Shown: positions 25,675 to 33,409 of the stretch, in pieces
Layout: each line of letters starts with the position of its first letter
Numbering within the stretch: position 1 is the first letter of the stretch
From: Streptomyces kanamyceticus
GTDB taxonomy: Bacteria > Actinomycetota > Actinomycetes > Streptomycetales > Streptomycetaceae
NCBI RefSeq assembly: GCF_008704495.1
Contig: NZ_CP023699.1
Location: forward strand, 8,060,001 to 8,124,000
Length of the DNA stretch: 64,000 bases
Direction of reading: 5' to 3'
Position numbers and translations under genes: made by a program
The notes under the pieces: model-generated
What the model was told of the DNA's origin: nothing
What the model saw: the letters and a program-made list of their open reading frames with translations, nothing else
Databases searched by the model: none

Positions 25675-26468
25675 AGGATCTGCCCCGTCCGCCCGGCGAG
25701 CGCCGCGAGCGAGCGCAGCACCGCGTACGGCACGACCTGGCTGGTCGCGGGGTTGTCCGGATCCGGCAGATGGGCCACCTCGAAGCGGTACGCGCCGTGC
25801 GCGCCGGACGCCTCGACGACGTGCCGCGTGTGGTGCGCGCCCGGATCGGCGACGACCTGGACCCGCACGGTGTCCAGGTCGCCGACGGCGAGGGCGACCG
25901 AGGCCGCGACGTTCGTCGACTTGGGGAACTTCACCGGAACGTCGCGCGCGGTCCCCGAAAGCACCTCGACCGGTCCGGTCGCCGTCCGCATCCGGGCGAG
26001 CAACTCCGCGTCCATCCACGGCTGTTCGAGCGTGGCGGGCAGCTTCGTGGTGGTCAGCCGCACCTCGTCGAGGGGGCCCAGGGCGCGTACGGCCTGGAGG
26101 AGGTCGAGCCCGCCGACCGCGCCGCCGGTGAAGTACACCCGCCCCGGCCCGGCCGCGAGCAGGCGCTCGGCCAGCGCCTCGTCGGTGAGCGCGCCGGTCG
26201 AGGCGATCAGCAGGTCGGTCCCGGCGGCGAGCACGCGCTCGCCCCACTCCCGTACGACGCCCTGGCCCGCCGCCTCCACGATCAGATCGCAGCGCTCCAG
26301 CGCCTCGTCGAAGGAGAGCTGCGGCGCGGGCGCCGCCTCGCCGAGCGGGCGGTTGTCGACCACGCACACCAACTCGGCGCCGGGGACGCGGTGTTCGGTG
26401 AGCGCGGTGCCGACGACGCGGCCGATGGCGCCCCAGCCGACGAGTCCGACCTTCCTGATGGCGTTCAC
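25671..26468 (-). CDS. Aspartate-dehydrogenase-like protein
   Basis: A 265-residue NAD(P)-dependent protein with an N-terminal Rossmann fold (GLVGWGAIG, 8-16) and a C-terminal aspartate-dehydrogenase domain (KFPKSTNVAASVALA; HHTRHVVEA with the likely catalytic His). Classical members convert aspartate to iminoaspartate for NAD synthesis, but nadA and nadC are not here. In this operon it more likely works on an amino or keto intermediate of the catabolic route. It starts at GTG overlapping the VOC gene by 4 bp and ends overlapping the hydrolase by 4 bp. Confidence 0.82.
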   Translation of the reverse strand: MNAIRKVGLVGWGAIGRVVGTALTEHRVPGAELVCVVDNRPLGEAAPAPQLSFDEALERCDLIVEAAGQGVVREWGERVLAAGTDLLIASTGALTDEALAERLLAAGPGRVYFTGGAVGGLDLLQAVRALGPLDEVRLTTTKLPATLEQPWMDAELLARMRTATGPVEVLSGTARDVPVKFPKSTNVAASVALAVGDLDTVRVQVVADPGAHHTRHVVEASGAHGAYRFEVAHLPDPDNPATSQVVPYAVLRSLAALAGRTGQIL

Positions 26469-27370
26469 GCCCGTGCCCCTTCCGGCGAACCGGCCATGTG
26501 ACAGCGGATCTTCTCGGACGGCGGGCCCGCCGTGCCCCACAGGTCGGACAGCTCGGGCACCCGCCGCCACACCTTGGCGATCCAGCGGTCCTCGACGACC
26601 TGCGCCACCTCGGAGGTGTACTCGCACACGAGACCGGTCGGATCGGTGAAGTAGGAGAAGGTGTTGTTGCCGGGGCCGTGCCGTCCAGGACCCCACTGCG
26701 GGACGACCCCGTGGTGGCGCAGGCGGCCCAGGCCCCGCATGAAGTGGTCGACCGAACTCATCTCGTACGCCACGTGGTTGAGGGAGACCCACTCGGCCTG
26801 GTTGAACGCGACGCAGTGGTGGTCGGCGTTGCAGCGCAGGAACGCCATCTGGTGCTCGGACCAGTCGGAGACCCGCAGGCCGAGGACGTCGGTGTAGAAG
26901 GCGACAGAGGCGTCGATGTCGGTGGTGTTCAGGACGGCGTGCGTGACGCCGACGGGCACGGCGGCGGCGCGGCCGCGCGGGGCGACGGCCCAGGTCTGCG
27001 CGGAGAGTTCGATCAGGCGGCCCTCGTGGTCGGTGAAGCGAAGGCCGTAGCCGCCGCCGACCTGGTCGAGCGGGCCAGGACCCGCCACCGGGGTGATGCC
27101 GCGCGCTTCGAGCCGCCGCGCGGCCTCGTCGATCTCCGCCGGGGTGGCGACGGAGAAGGTGAGACGGCCGAGGCCCGTCCGCTCCGAGCGGGTGAGCTGG
27201 AGGGCGTGGTGCTCCTCGCCGGTGCCGCGCAGCCAGCTCGCGCTGTGCTCGGACTCGACGACCTCAAGGCCCCAGGCGTCCTCGTAGAAGTCGGTGGCCT
27301 GGGCGAAGGAGGGGGTGAGCAGCTCGACGGAGCGCAGGGCGCGCAGCCGGGCTATCGGGGGATGGGACAT
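26465..27370 (-). CDS. VOC family protein, extradiol dioxygenase-like
   Basis: A 301-residue protein of two vicinal-oxygen-chelate domains, as in type I extradiol dioxygenases such as BphC. The C-terminal domain carries the 2-His-1-Glu iron triad His144 (VTHAVLN), His199 (LNHVAYE) and Glu250 (VCEYTSE), spaced as in catechol-2,3-dioxygenases. It probably opens the ring of a catechol-like intermediate with O2. The ATG start is 20 bp behind the aldehyde dehydrogenase. It overlaps the aspartate-dehydrogenase-like gene by 4 bp. Confidence 0.9.
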   Translation of the reverse strand: MSHPPIARLRALRSVELLTPSFAQATDFYEDAWGLEVVESEHSASWLRGTGEEHHALQLTRSERTGLGRLTFSVATPAEIDEAARRLEARGITPVAGPGPLDQVGGGYGLRFTDHEGRLIELSAQTWAVAPRGRAAAVPVGVTHAVLNTTDIDASVAFYTDVLGLRVSDWSEHQMAFLRCNADHHCVAFNQAEWVSLNHVAYEMSSVDHFMRGLGRLRHHGVVPQWGPGRHGPGNNTFSYFTDPTGLVCEYTSEVAQVVEDRWIAKVWRRVPELSDLWGTAGPPSEKIRCHMAGSPEGARA

Positions 27371-27390
27371 CAAGTACTCCGGGGGTGTGG

Positions 27391-28878
27391 TCAGTTGGCC
27401 CAGGGCAGCGGGGTCTCGGCGGTGCCCCAGTACAGGGACTTCTGGCGCTGGTGGGAGCGGATGCCGTCGCGGCCCTTCTCGCGGCCGAGGCCGCTGTCCT
27501 TCATGCCGCCGAAGGGGGTGGAGATGCTGAACTGCTTGTAGGTGTTGATCCAGACGGTGCCCGCCTCGACCCGGCGCGCGATCCGCCACGCGGCGCGGTG
27601 GTCGCGGGTCCAGATCCCGCAGGCCAGGCCGTAGACGGAGTCGTTGGCCTGCGCGACGAGGTCCTCCTCGTCGTCGAAGGGCAGGGCGACGAGGACCGGG
27701 CCGAAGATCTCCTCCTGGCAGGTGCGCGCGGAGTTCGGCAGCCCTTCGAGGACCGTGGGCAGGTAGTACGCCCCGTCCCGGTACTCCGCGCCGTCGGGCA
27801 CGGCGCCGCCGCACAGGATCCGCGCGCCCTCCTCGCGCGCCAGGTCGACGCGCGCGGCCACCGCGTCCCGGTGCTCGTGGTGCACCAGCGGCGCCACCTG
27901 GGTGTCGGGGTCGGTGCCGGGGCCGACCCGCAACGCGCTGGTGCGCTCGACCAGTTGACCGACGAACTCCGCGTACAGCTCGCGTGCCACGAAGAGCCGC
28001 GAGCCCGCGACGCAGGACTGTCCGCTGGAGGAGAACACCCCGAACATCACCCCGGCCAGGGCCTGTTCGACGTCGGCGTCGGCGAGGACGACCGTCGGCG
28101 ACTTGCCGCCGAGCTCCAGGGAGAGCGGCATCAGCTTCTCGGCGGCCGCGTGCGCGATCGTCCGCCCGGTCGCCGTGCCGCCGGTGAAGGTGACCTTGCC
28201 GACCCGCGGATCGCGCACGATCGCGTCGCCGACGGTGCTGCCGCGCCCGGGAAGTACGGACAACAGGGCGGCGGGCAGGCCGAGTTCGTCCAGTGCCCGG
28301 CCGATCAGGCGGCCGAGCGCGAGGGAGACGAGCGGGGTCCACTCGGCGGGCTTGAGCAGCACCGCGTTGCCGCCCGCGAGCGCGGGGGCGAGCTTCTGCG
28401 CGTCGCTGGCGACGGGGGAGTTCCAGGGGTTGATCGCGCCGACCACGCCGATCGGCTCGTACGCGCTCATCGTGACGTAGTCGCCGCGCGCGGGCGTGAT
28501 CGACTCCTCGGCGGTCTCCAGGGCGGCCGCTGTGTAGCGGAACGTGCCCGCGGCGCTGGCCACCAGGGCGCGGGTCTCGGTGAGCGTCTTGCCGGTGTCG
28601 GCGGTCTGCAGCGCGGCGAGGTCCTCGGCCGATGCGTCGATCAACCGGCCGACGCGGTGCAGGAGTTCGGCGCGCCGGTGCGGCGGCAGATCCCGCCAGC
28701 GCGGGTCGGCCGCGGCGCGGACCGCGGCCTCGGCCGCCTCCGCGACCTCTTCGACGGTGACCGCGTGCACGGTGGTGAGCACGTGCCCGGTGGCCGGGTC
28801 GACGGTCCGGACGGGGGCGCCCGCGCCGCGTCGCCACCGGCCCGCGATGCGTGCCTCGTCGGCCGGGATGCGGGGCAT
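27391..28878 (-). CDS. Aldehyde dehydrogenase
   Basis: A 495-residue NAD(P)-dependent aldehyde dehydrogenase with Asn153 (NPWNSP), general base Glu255 (LELGGKSP) and catalytic Cys289 (SSSGQSCVAGSR). It is the first gene of the 11-gene leftward catabolic operon and probably oxidises a semialdehyde made by ring opening or side-chain cleavage. I start at the ATG at 28878, which has AGGAGG 6 bases upstream; 25 further in-frame residues exist upstream but lie in a tandem repeat and are not family-like. Confidence 0.92.
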   Translation of the reverse strand: MPRIPADEARIAGRWRRGAGAPVRTVDPATGHVLTTVHAVTVEEVAEAAEAAVRAAADPRWRDLPPHRRAELLHRVGRLIDASAEDLAALQTADTGKTLTETRALVASAAGTFRYTAAALETAEESITPARGDYVTMSAYEPIGVVGAINPWNSPVASDAQKLAPALAGGNAVLLKPAEWTPLVSLALGRLIGRALDELGLPAALLSVLPGRGSTVGDAIVRDPRVGKVTFTGGTATGRTIAHAAAEKLMPLSLELGGKSPTVVLADADVEQALAGVMFGVFSSSGQSCVAGSRLFVARELYAEFVGQLVERTSALRVGPGTDPDTQVAPLVHHEHRDAVAARVDLAREEGARILCGGAVPDGAEYRDGAYYLPTVLEGLPNSARTCQEEIFGPVLVALPFDDEEDLVAQANDSVYGLACGIWTRDHRAAWRIARRVEAGTVWINTYKQFSISTPFGGMKDSGLGREKGRDGIRSHQRQKSLYWGTAETPLPWAN

Positions 28879-28935
28879 GAGGAGCCTCCTGACGGAGCGG
28901 GGTCCAAGGGACCCGGGGAGGGGCGAGCGGCTGGC

Positions 28936-28986
28936 GCGCTCATGGCGGAGCAACGGGTGCGCTCATGGCGGAGCGACTGGCGCGCT
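28936..28986. repeat. 23-bp tandem repeat upstream of aldehyde dehydrogenase
   Basis: Units beginning GCGCTCATGGCGGAGC start at 28936 and 28959, and a truncated third copy starts at 28982. It lies just upstream of the operon's first ribosome binding site. Confidence 0.75.
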
Positions 28987-28999
28987 CTCGCCATTTGAG

Positions 29000-29024
29000 T
29001 AAGTGCTAGAAATCTAAGGGCTTA
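29000..29024. promoter_or_regulatory. Two TAAGNGCT decamers (candidate operator pair)
   Basis: TAAGTGCTAG at 29000-29009 and TAAGGGCTTA at 29015-29024 lie 15 bp apart, so on different helix faces. Both are near-matches to the perfect palindrome at 29107. They lie about 125-145 bases upstream of the aldehyde dehydrogenase start. The MarR protein is the most likely binder; this is inference. Confidence 0.55.
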
Positions 29025-29106
29025 AATATCTGCGACGCAAGACCCGGCCGCCGGTTCTTTCCGCGCTCAGACCCTTGACGCCATCCGGTCGACGGGCGGT
29101 ACAACT

Positions 29107-29116
29107 TAAGCGCTTA
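29107..29116. promoter_or_regulatory. Perfect palindromic decamer TAAGCGCTTA (candidate operator)
   Basis: A perfect 10-bp palindrome, about 80 bases upstream of the MFS start and 83 bp from the second decamer. It matches the pair at 29000-29024 and stands out in a G/C-rich genome. Confidence 0.6.
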
Positions 29117-29140
29117 GAAACTTTGCGCTAACTCGCCCCC

Positions 29141-29160
29141 GGTCTCGGGACGTCGAGACC
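29141..29160 (+). promoter_or_regulatory. Inverted repeat in the MFS gene leader
   Basis: GGTCTCG (29141-29147) and CGAGACC (29154-29160) with a 6-base spacer, 35 bases before the MFS start codon. It could be a second operator or an RNA hairpin. Confidence 0.45.
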
Positions 29161-29195
29161 CCGCTCCCGTCCCCTCATCGCCGCGGAGTACCTGC

Positions 29196-30620
29196 ATGAC
29201 GCTCAACGCTTCAGACGCCTCGCCGAACCACGCCGTCCCGGCCGCGCGCGCCGCGATCGCCGCCCGCTTCGAACGGCTGCCGCTGTGCCGCTGGCACGTC
29301 ACCGTCCGCCTCATCGTCGGCGCCGTCACCTTCTTCGAGGCCTTCGACCAGCTCCTGATCGCCTACGCCCTGCCCGAGCTGCGCCACGAGTTCCACCTCA
29401 GCACCTCGGGGGCCACCCTGCTGCTGACCATGGGCTCGATCGGCATGCTGATCGGCGCCCTGCTCTCCGGGCGGCTCGCCGACCGCGTCGGCCGGGTCAA
29501 GGTGATCGCGATCTGCGTCGCGGTCTCCAGCGCCGCGAACCTCGCCCTGGCCGCGGCCCCGTCCCTGGACCTCTTCATGGGCCTGCGCTTCGTCCAGGGC
29601 CTGGCCATCGGCGGCGAGGTCCCGGTGGCCGCCACCTTCATCGCCGAGATCACCCGCAGCCACCGGCGCGGCCGCTTCGTGCTCCTGTACGAACTGGTCT
29701 TCCCGGCGGGACTCACCGTCGGCGCCCTCGTCGCCGCCTGGGTGGTGCCGATGCTCGGCTGGCGCTGGATGTACGCCATCGCCGCACTGCCGGGGCTGCT
29801 CTGCATCCTCGTACAGCGCAAGGTCCCCGAGTCGCCGCGCTGGCTCGCCGACCACGGCAGGACGGCCGAGGCCGCCGAGGTGATGACCGGCATCGAGAGG
29901 GAGGTCGAGCGCATCACGGGGAAGCCGCTGCCGCCGGTGCCCGACGCGGTGCCCGAGCCGGTGCCGACCGCCAACGCCAGCGCCAACGCCAAGGCCACCG
30001 ACACCAGCGGCCTGCGCGGCCTGTTCACCGGCCGCTACCGCCGCCGCACCCTCGTCATCGGCGTCCTCTGGTTCACCGGCTACTTCGTCAACTACGGCAT
30101 CACGTCCTGGCTGCCGACGATCTACCAGAACCGTTACGACCTGTCCCTCTCGGACGCGCTCCTCTACTCCACCGTCACGTCCTGCGCGGGCCTGCTCGGC
30201 TGTCTCGTCGCCGCGCTCACCGTCGACACGGCCGGGCGCAGGCGCGTGATCACCGGCTGTCTCGGCGGGGCCGCGGCGATGCTGCTCGTCCTCGCGTTCC
30301 TCGGCGCCCGCACCCCGGTCGAGGTGCTGATCTGGACCTCGCTCGCCGCGGTCTTCTTCTTCGGCTCCAACATCTGCCTGTACCTGTACACGCCCGAGCT
30401 GTTCCCCACCCGCATGCGGGCGCTCGGCAGCAGCGTGGGCGGCGCGATGAACCGGCTCGGCGTGATCCTCGGCCCGATCGTGGTGGGCGCGGTCTACGCC
30501 GACGGCAGCGTCTCGACCGTGTTCGTGATGCTGGGCGCGGTGGCCGTCGTGGGCGCCGTCGTCGCGGCGCTCGGCGCGGAGGAGACGGCGGGACGGCGCC
30601 TGGAGGAGGTGTCCCCGTAG
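29196..30620 (+). CDS. MFS transporter, aromatic-acid/sugar type
   Basis: A 474-residue major facilitator with 12 predicted membrane helices, the loop 2-3 signature GRLADRVGRVKVI (about residues 92-104), the matching AALTVDTAGRRRVI (about 345-358) in the second half, and a central cytoplasmic loop rich in Pro/Asn/Ala. The sequence resembles metabolite:H+ symporters such as those for aromatic acids. It is divergent from the catabolic operon and shares its promoter region, so it probably imports the operon's substrate. An export role is less likely. Confidence 0.88.
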   Translation: MTLNASDASPNHAVPAARAAIAARFERLPLCRWHVTVRLIVGAVTFFEAFDQLLIAYALPELRHEFHLSTSGATLLLTMGSIGMLIGALLSGRLADRVGRVKVIAICVAVSSAANLALAAAPSLDLFMGLRFVQGLAIGGEVPVAATFIAEITRSHRRGRFVLLYELVFPAGLTVGALVAAWVVPMLGWRWMYAIAALPGLLCILVQRKVPESPRWLADHGRTAEAAEVMTGIEREVERITGKPLPPVPDAVPEPVPTANASANAKATDTSGLRGLFTGRYRRRTLVIGVLWFTGYFVNYGITSWLPTIYQNRYDLSLSDALLYSTVTSCAGLLGCLVAALTVDTAGRRRVITGCLGGAAAMLLVLAFLGARTPVEVLIWTSLAAVFFFGSNICLYLYTPELFPTRMRALGSSVGGAMNRLGVILGPIVVGAVYADGSVSTVFVMLGAVAVVGAVVAALGAEETAGRRLEEVSP

Positions 30621-30643
30621 GACCGGCGACACCTCAGCGGCGG

Positions 30644-31405
30644 TCAGCCGAAGCGTTCGATCCTGATCCGGTCGACCGGCTGGCCGCCCGCCACAAGCAG
30701 CCGCGACGCGTGCTCCGCGAACCCGTTGGAGCCGCAGACGTACGCCTCCCAGCCGCCCTCGGGCTGCCCTTCCGCGCCCAGGAAGGGCGCCAGATGGGCG
30801 GCGTTCAGGCGGCCCTCGGCGCGGGTCAGGACGGCCGTGGTCTCCTCGGCGTACTCGGCCGCGTAGATCAGGTCCTGCCGGGTGCGCGCCGAGACGACCA
30901 GGCGCAGCGGCAGGTCGAGCCCGGCGGCCCGGTGGTGGCGGACCATCGACATCAGCGGCACCACGCCGGAGCCCGCGCCGAGCAGCAGCGCGGGCCGGTC
31001 GCCCGGCCAGGCGAAGAACCCGGAGAGCGGCCCGCGCACCTCGACCGTGTCGCCGACGCGGGCGACGGTGTGCAGGTGTCCGGAGACCTCGCCGCCCGGC
31101 ACGTGGTCCAGGGTCAGCTCGATCTCCCCGCTGCCGTCGGGCGCGGACGCGATCGAGTAGTGCCGCTGGGCGACGTACCCGTCCTCGGCGGTGAGCCGCA
31201 GCATCAGGTGCTGGCCCGGCAGGTGGCCCTGCCACTCGGGCACCTTGAGGCGGAACGTCGAGACGGCGGGGGTCTCCCGGCGGATCTCCAGGACGGTCGC
31301 GCGCTGCCAGGTGGCGGCGGCGCGGTTGCTGACCGCGATGCGGCCGGGGACGGCGAACCGGCTCGGCGGCACGAAGCCCCCCGGGGTTCGAAGGGTGTCA
31401 GTCAC
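30644..31405 (-). CDS. FAD-binding ferredoxin-NADP reductase-like protein
   Basis: A 253-residue flavoprotein reductase. FAD-binding is shown by RHYSIAS and the nucleotide-binding half by GAGSGVVPL and YVCGSNGF. No iron-sulfur Cys motif is present, so it should pass electrons directly to a partner. It overlaps the molybdopterin oxidoreductase gene by 8 bp, and such pairs recur in actinobacteria, so that enzyme is its likely partner. It is the last gene of the operon that begins with the BMP lipoprotein. The GTG start lies inside the upstream gene. Confidence 0.87.
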   Translation of the reverse strand: MTDTLRTPGGFVPPSRFAVPGRIAVSNRAAATWQRATVLEIRRETPAVSTFRLKVPEWQGHLPGQHLMLRLTAEDGYVAQRHYSIASAPDGSGEIELTLDHVPGGEVSGHLHTVARVGDTVEVRGPLSGFFAWPGDRPALLLGAGSGVVPLMSMVRHHRAAGLDLPLRLVVSARTRQDLIYAAEYAEETTAVLTRAEGRLNAAHLAPFLGAEGQPEGGWEAYVCGSNGFAEHASRLLVAGGQPVDRIRIERFG

Positions 31406-32027
31406 CGGAGTAGCGCTCCTCCGCCCACGGGTCGCCCCGGTGGTGATAGCCGTTCTGTTCCCAGAAGCCGGGCTCGTCGTGGTCCAGGAGGCGCAGCCCC
31501 GCGACCCACTTGGCGCTCTTCCAGAAGTACAGGTGCGGGACGATGAGGCGGGCGGGCCCGCCGTGCTCGGCGGGCAGCGGCCCCTCCTCGTACTCCCACA
31601 CGATCCACGCCTTGCCGCCCGTCACATCGGCGAGCGGCAGGTTCGTGGTGTAGCCGGTGTGGGAGTACGCGACCACGTGCGTGGCGCCGGGCAGCGGGCC
31701 CGCGGCGGCCAGGAACGAGTCCAGGCTCGCCCCGCCGAAGCGCACCCCGAACTTGGACCAGCTGGTCACGCAGTGGATGTCGCCCCGGTACTCGGACGCG
31801 GGCAGCGCGTGCGCCTCGTCCCAGGTCCAGGTGCGCGGCGAAGCGACGAGGCCGTCGACGCGGAACGTCCAGTCGGCGGCGGCCAGTTCGGGCGTCACCT
31901 CGGCGGACAGCACGGGCCAGCCGTCGCGCGCGTCGTACTGCCCCGGCGGCAGCCGCGGGTCTCGGTCCGCCGCGCGGGCGCGCCCCGTGAAGCCGCGGGT
32001 CGGCGCGAAGTCGGTGTCGGGGCTCAT
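31398..32027 (-). CDS. Molybdopterin-dependent oxidoreductase, sulfite-oxidase-like
   Basis: A 209-residue protein containing only the molybdenum-cofactor domain of the sulfite oxidase / MsrP (YedY) family. The cofactor-binding Cys86 is in GDIHCVTSWSK, and YSHTGYTTNLPL and GPARLIVPHLYFWKSAKW follow. It has no Tat signal, unlike MsrP, so it works in the cytoplasm. Its start overlaps the amidohydrolase stop (ATGA), and its end overlaps the flavin reductase. Substrate unknown; sulfoxide or sulfite chemistry is typical of the family, which fits a sulfur-nucleoside operon. Confidence 0.87.
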   Translation of the reverse strand: MSPDTDFAPTRGFTGRARAADRDPRLPPGQYDARDGWPVLSAEVTPELAAADWTFRVDGLVASPRTWTWDEAHALPASEYRGDIHCVTSWSKFGVRFGGASLDSFLAAAGPLPGATHVVAYSHTGYTTNLPLADVTGGKAWIVWEYEEGPLPAEHGGPARLIVPHLYFWKSAKWVAGLRLLDHDEPGFWEQNGYHHRGDPWAEERYSGD

Positions 32028-33379
32028 GCCGTGCTCGCCTCCGCCTCGGCGGCCGCCGCGACGGCCAGGTCCCGCAGCACCGCGGCCTCGTCCAGCGTGC
32101 GCAGCGCGCGGTCGCGCATCAGGACGCGCCCCTCGACGACGGTGTCCCGGACGTCGGAGGCCGCCGCCGCGTACGCGAGCGTCGACCACGGGTCGTGCCG
32201 GGGCAGCAGATGCGGCCGGTCCAGGTCGAGCACGATCAGGTCGGCGCGCTTGCCCGCCTCGAGGGAGCCGAGCTGGTCGCCGAGGCCGAGGGCCCGCGCC
32301 GACTCGACGGTCGCCATCCGCACGGCCTGCTCGGCGCCGACCGCCGTCGGGTCGCCGCCCGCCTTGTGCACCAGGGCGGCGATCTTCACCGCGCCGAGCA
32401 GATCGAGGGTGTTGGAGGACACCGCGCCGTCCGTGCCGAGGCCGACCGTGACGCCCGCGTCCAGGAGCTCGGGCACGCGGGCGATGCCGCAGCCCAGCTT
32501 GAGGTTGGAGACCGGGCAGTGCGCGACCGGCGTGCCGGTGCGGGCCAGGGTCGCGATCTCGGCGTCCGTGAGGTCGACGGCGTGCGCGAGCAGAGTGTCG
32601 GGCCCGAGCACGCCGAGCGAGTCGAGCAGCTCCACGGGGCGCATGCCGTGCTGCGCGACGACGGTCTCGACCTCGGCCGCGTTCTCGGAGGCGTGGATGT
32701 GGAGCAGCGCGCCGTGCTCCCTGGCGAGCGCGGCGATCTCGGTGAGCTGCGCGGGATTCAGGGTGTACGCGGAGTGCGCGCAGAGGACCGGGCGGGTGCC
32801 GGGCGCGGGGACGTACGCCTTGAGGTGCCCGGCCGCCCACTCCATGCGCTCGGCGTAGGGCCTGCCGTCCGGCGGGCCCGGCACGTCCATGAAGGTGGGC
32901 CCGGTGAGGAGCCGCCACCCGGCCTCGCGGGCCGCGGCCTCGGCGGCCTCGTGGAACCAGAACATGTCGAGCGCGGTGGTCACACCGCCGCGCAGGGACT
33001 CGGCGACCGCGGCCCGCATGCCGGTCGCCACCGTCTCCGGAGAGAGGATCGCGGCCTCGCGCGGCACGACCCGCTCCAGGAAGCCCTGGAGCGTGACGTC
33101 GTCGGCGATGCCGCGCATCAGGTTCATCGCGAGGTGCGTGTGCGTGTTGATCAGGCCCGGCAGGACGAGGCAGCCGCGCGCGTCGATCTCCTCGGCCGCC
33201 TCGTAGGCCGCGCGCAGCCGGTCGGCGGGCCCCACCTCGACGATCCGGCCCGCGCGGACGGCGACGGCGCCGTCCGGCACGACGGTGCCCGCGTCGTCGA
33301 CGGTCAGGACGTCGCCGCCGTGCACGAGGAGGTCCATGGAGCCGCCCCGGTCCTGGGCCGGCAGGTCAGTGGCGTACAT
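32024..33379 (-). CDS. Amidohydrolase, MTA/SAH deaminase-like
   Basis: A 451-residue metal-dependent amidohydrolase of the nucleoside/guanine deaminase branch. Metal ligands are His80 and His82 (NTHTHLAM), His229 (HIHASE, with Glu232) and Asp317 (GLGTDGAVSSN). The N-terminal RGIADDVTLQGFL and GVTTALDMFW are typical of methylthioadenosine/S-adenosylhomocysteine deaminases. I infer conversion of MTA to methylthioinosine, supported by the phosphorylase next door and mtn genes nearby; other aminopurine deaminases are possible. Start: an ATG at 33337 (MDLLVHGG) is an alternative to 33379. Confidence 0.85.
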   Translation of the reverse strand: MYATDLPAQDRGGSMDLLVHGGDVLTVDDAGTVVPDGAVAVRAGRIVEVGPADRLRAAYEAAEEIDARGCLVLPGLINTHTHLAMNLMRGIADDVTLQGFLERVVPREAAILSPETVATGMRAAVAESLRGGVTTALDMFWFHEAAEAAAREAGWRLLTGPTFMDVPGPPDGRPYAERMEWAAGHLKAYVPAPGTRPVLCAHSAYTLNPAQLTEIAALAREHGALLHIHASENAAEVETVVAQHGMRPVELLDSLGVLGPDTLLAHAVDLTDAEIATLARTGTPVAHCPVSNLKLGCGIARVPELLDAGVTVGLGTDGAVSSNTLDLLGAVKIAALVHKAGGDPTAVGAEQAVRMATVESARALGLGDQLGSLEAGKRADLIVLDLDRPHLLPRHDPWSTLAYAAAASDVRDTVVEGRVLMRDRALRTLDEAAVLRDLAVAAAAEAEASTA

Positions 33380-33409
33380 CGGATCCGTTCTCGGGGTCGG
33401 GGGTGGTGT

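Larger units (their letters stand above)
28879..29195. other. Divergent promoter region of the catabolic operon and MFS gene
   Basis: Some 317 bases without a gene. From left to right it holds a 23-bp tandem repeat, two TAAGNGCT decamers in an unusually A/T-rich stretch, a third perfect decamer, and an inverted repeat in the MFS leader. Both divergent transcripts must start here. Confidence 0.8.

Noticed and set aside
24841..26367. A 508-codon extended hydrolase
   Set aside because: The extension reads the aspartate-dehydrogenase-like gene out of frame; the GTG at 25674 gives a 4-bp overlap and normal length.
26465..28837. A 790-codon frame that would fuse the VOC protein to a long N-terminal extension
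   Set aside because: The extension is Arg/Gly-rich and is the out-of-frame reading of the aldehyde dehydrogenase gene; the VOC start at 27370 gives the normal family length.
27391..28953. Longer start for the aldehyde dehydrogenase at 28953
   Set aside because: The extra residues are encoded by the 23-bp tandem repeat and leader; the ATG at 28878 has AGGAGG.
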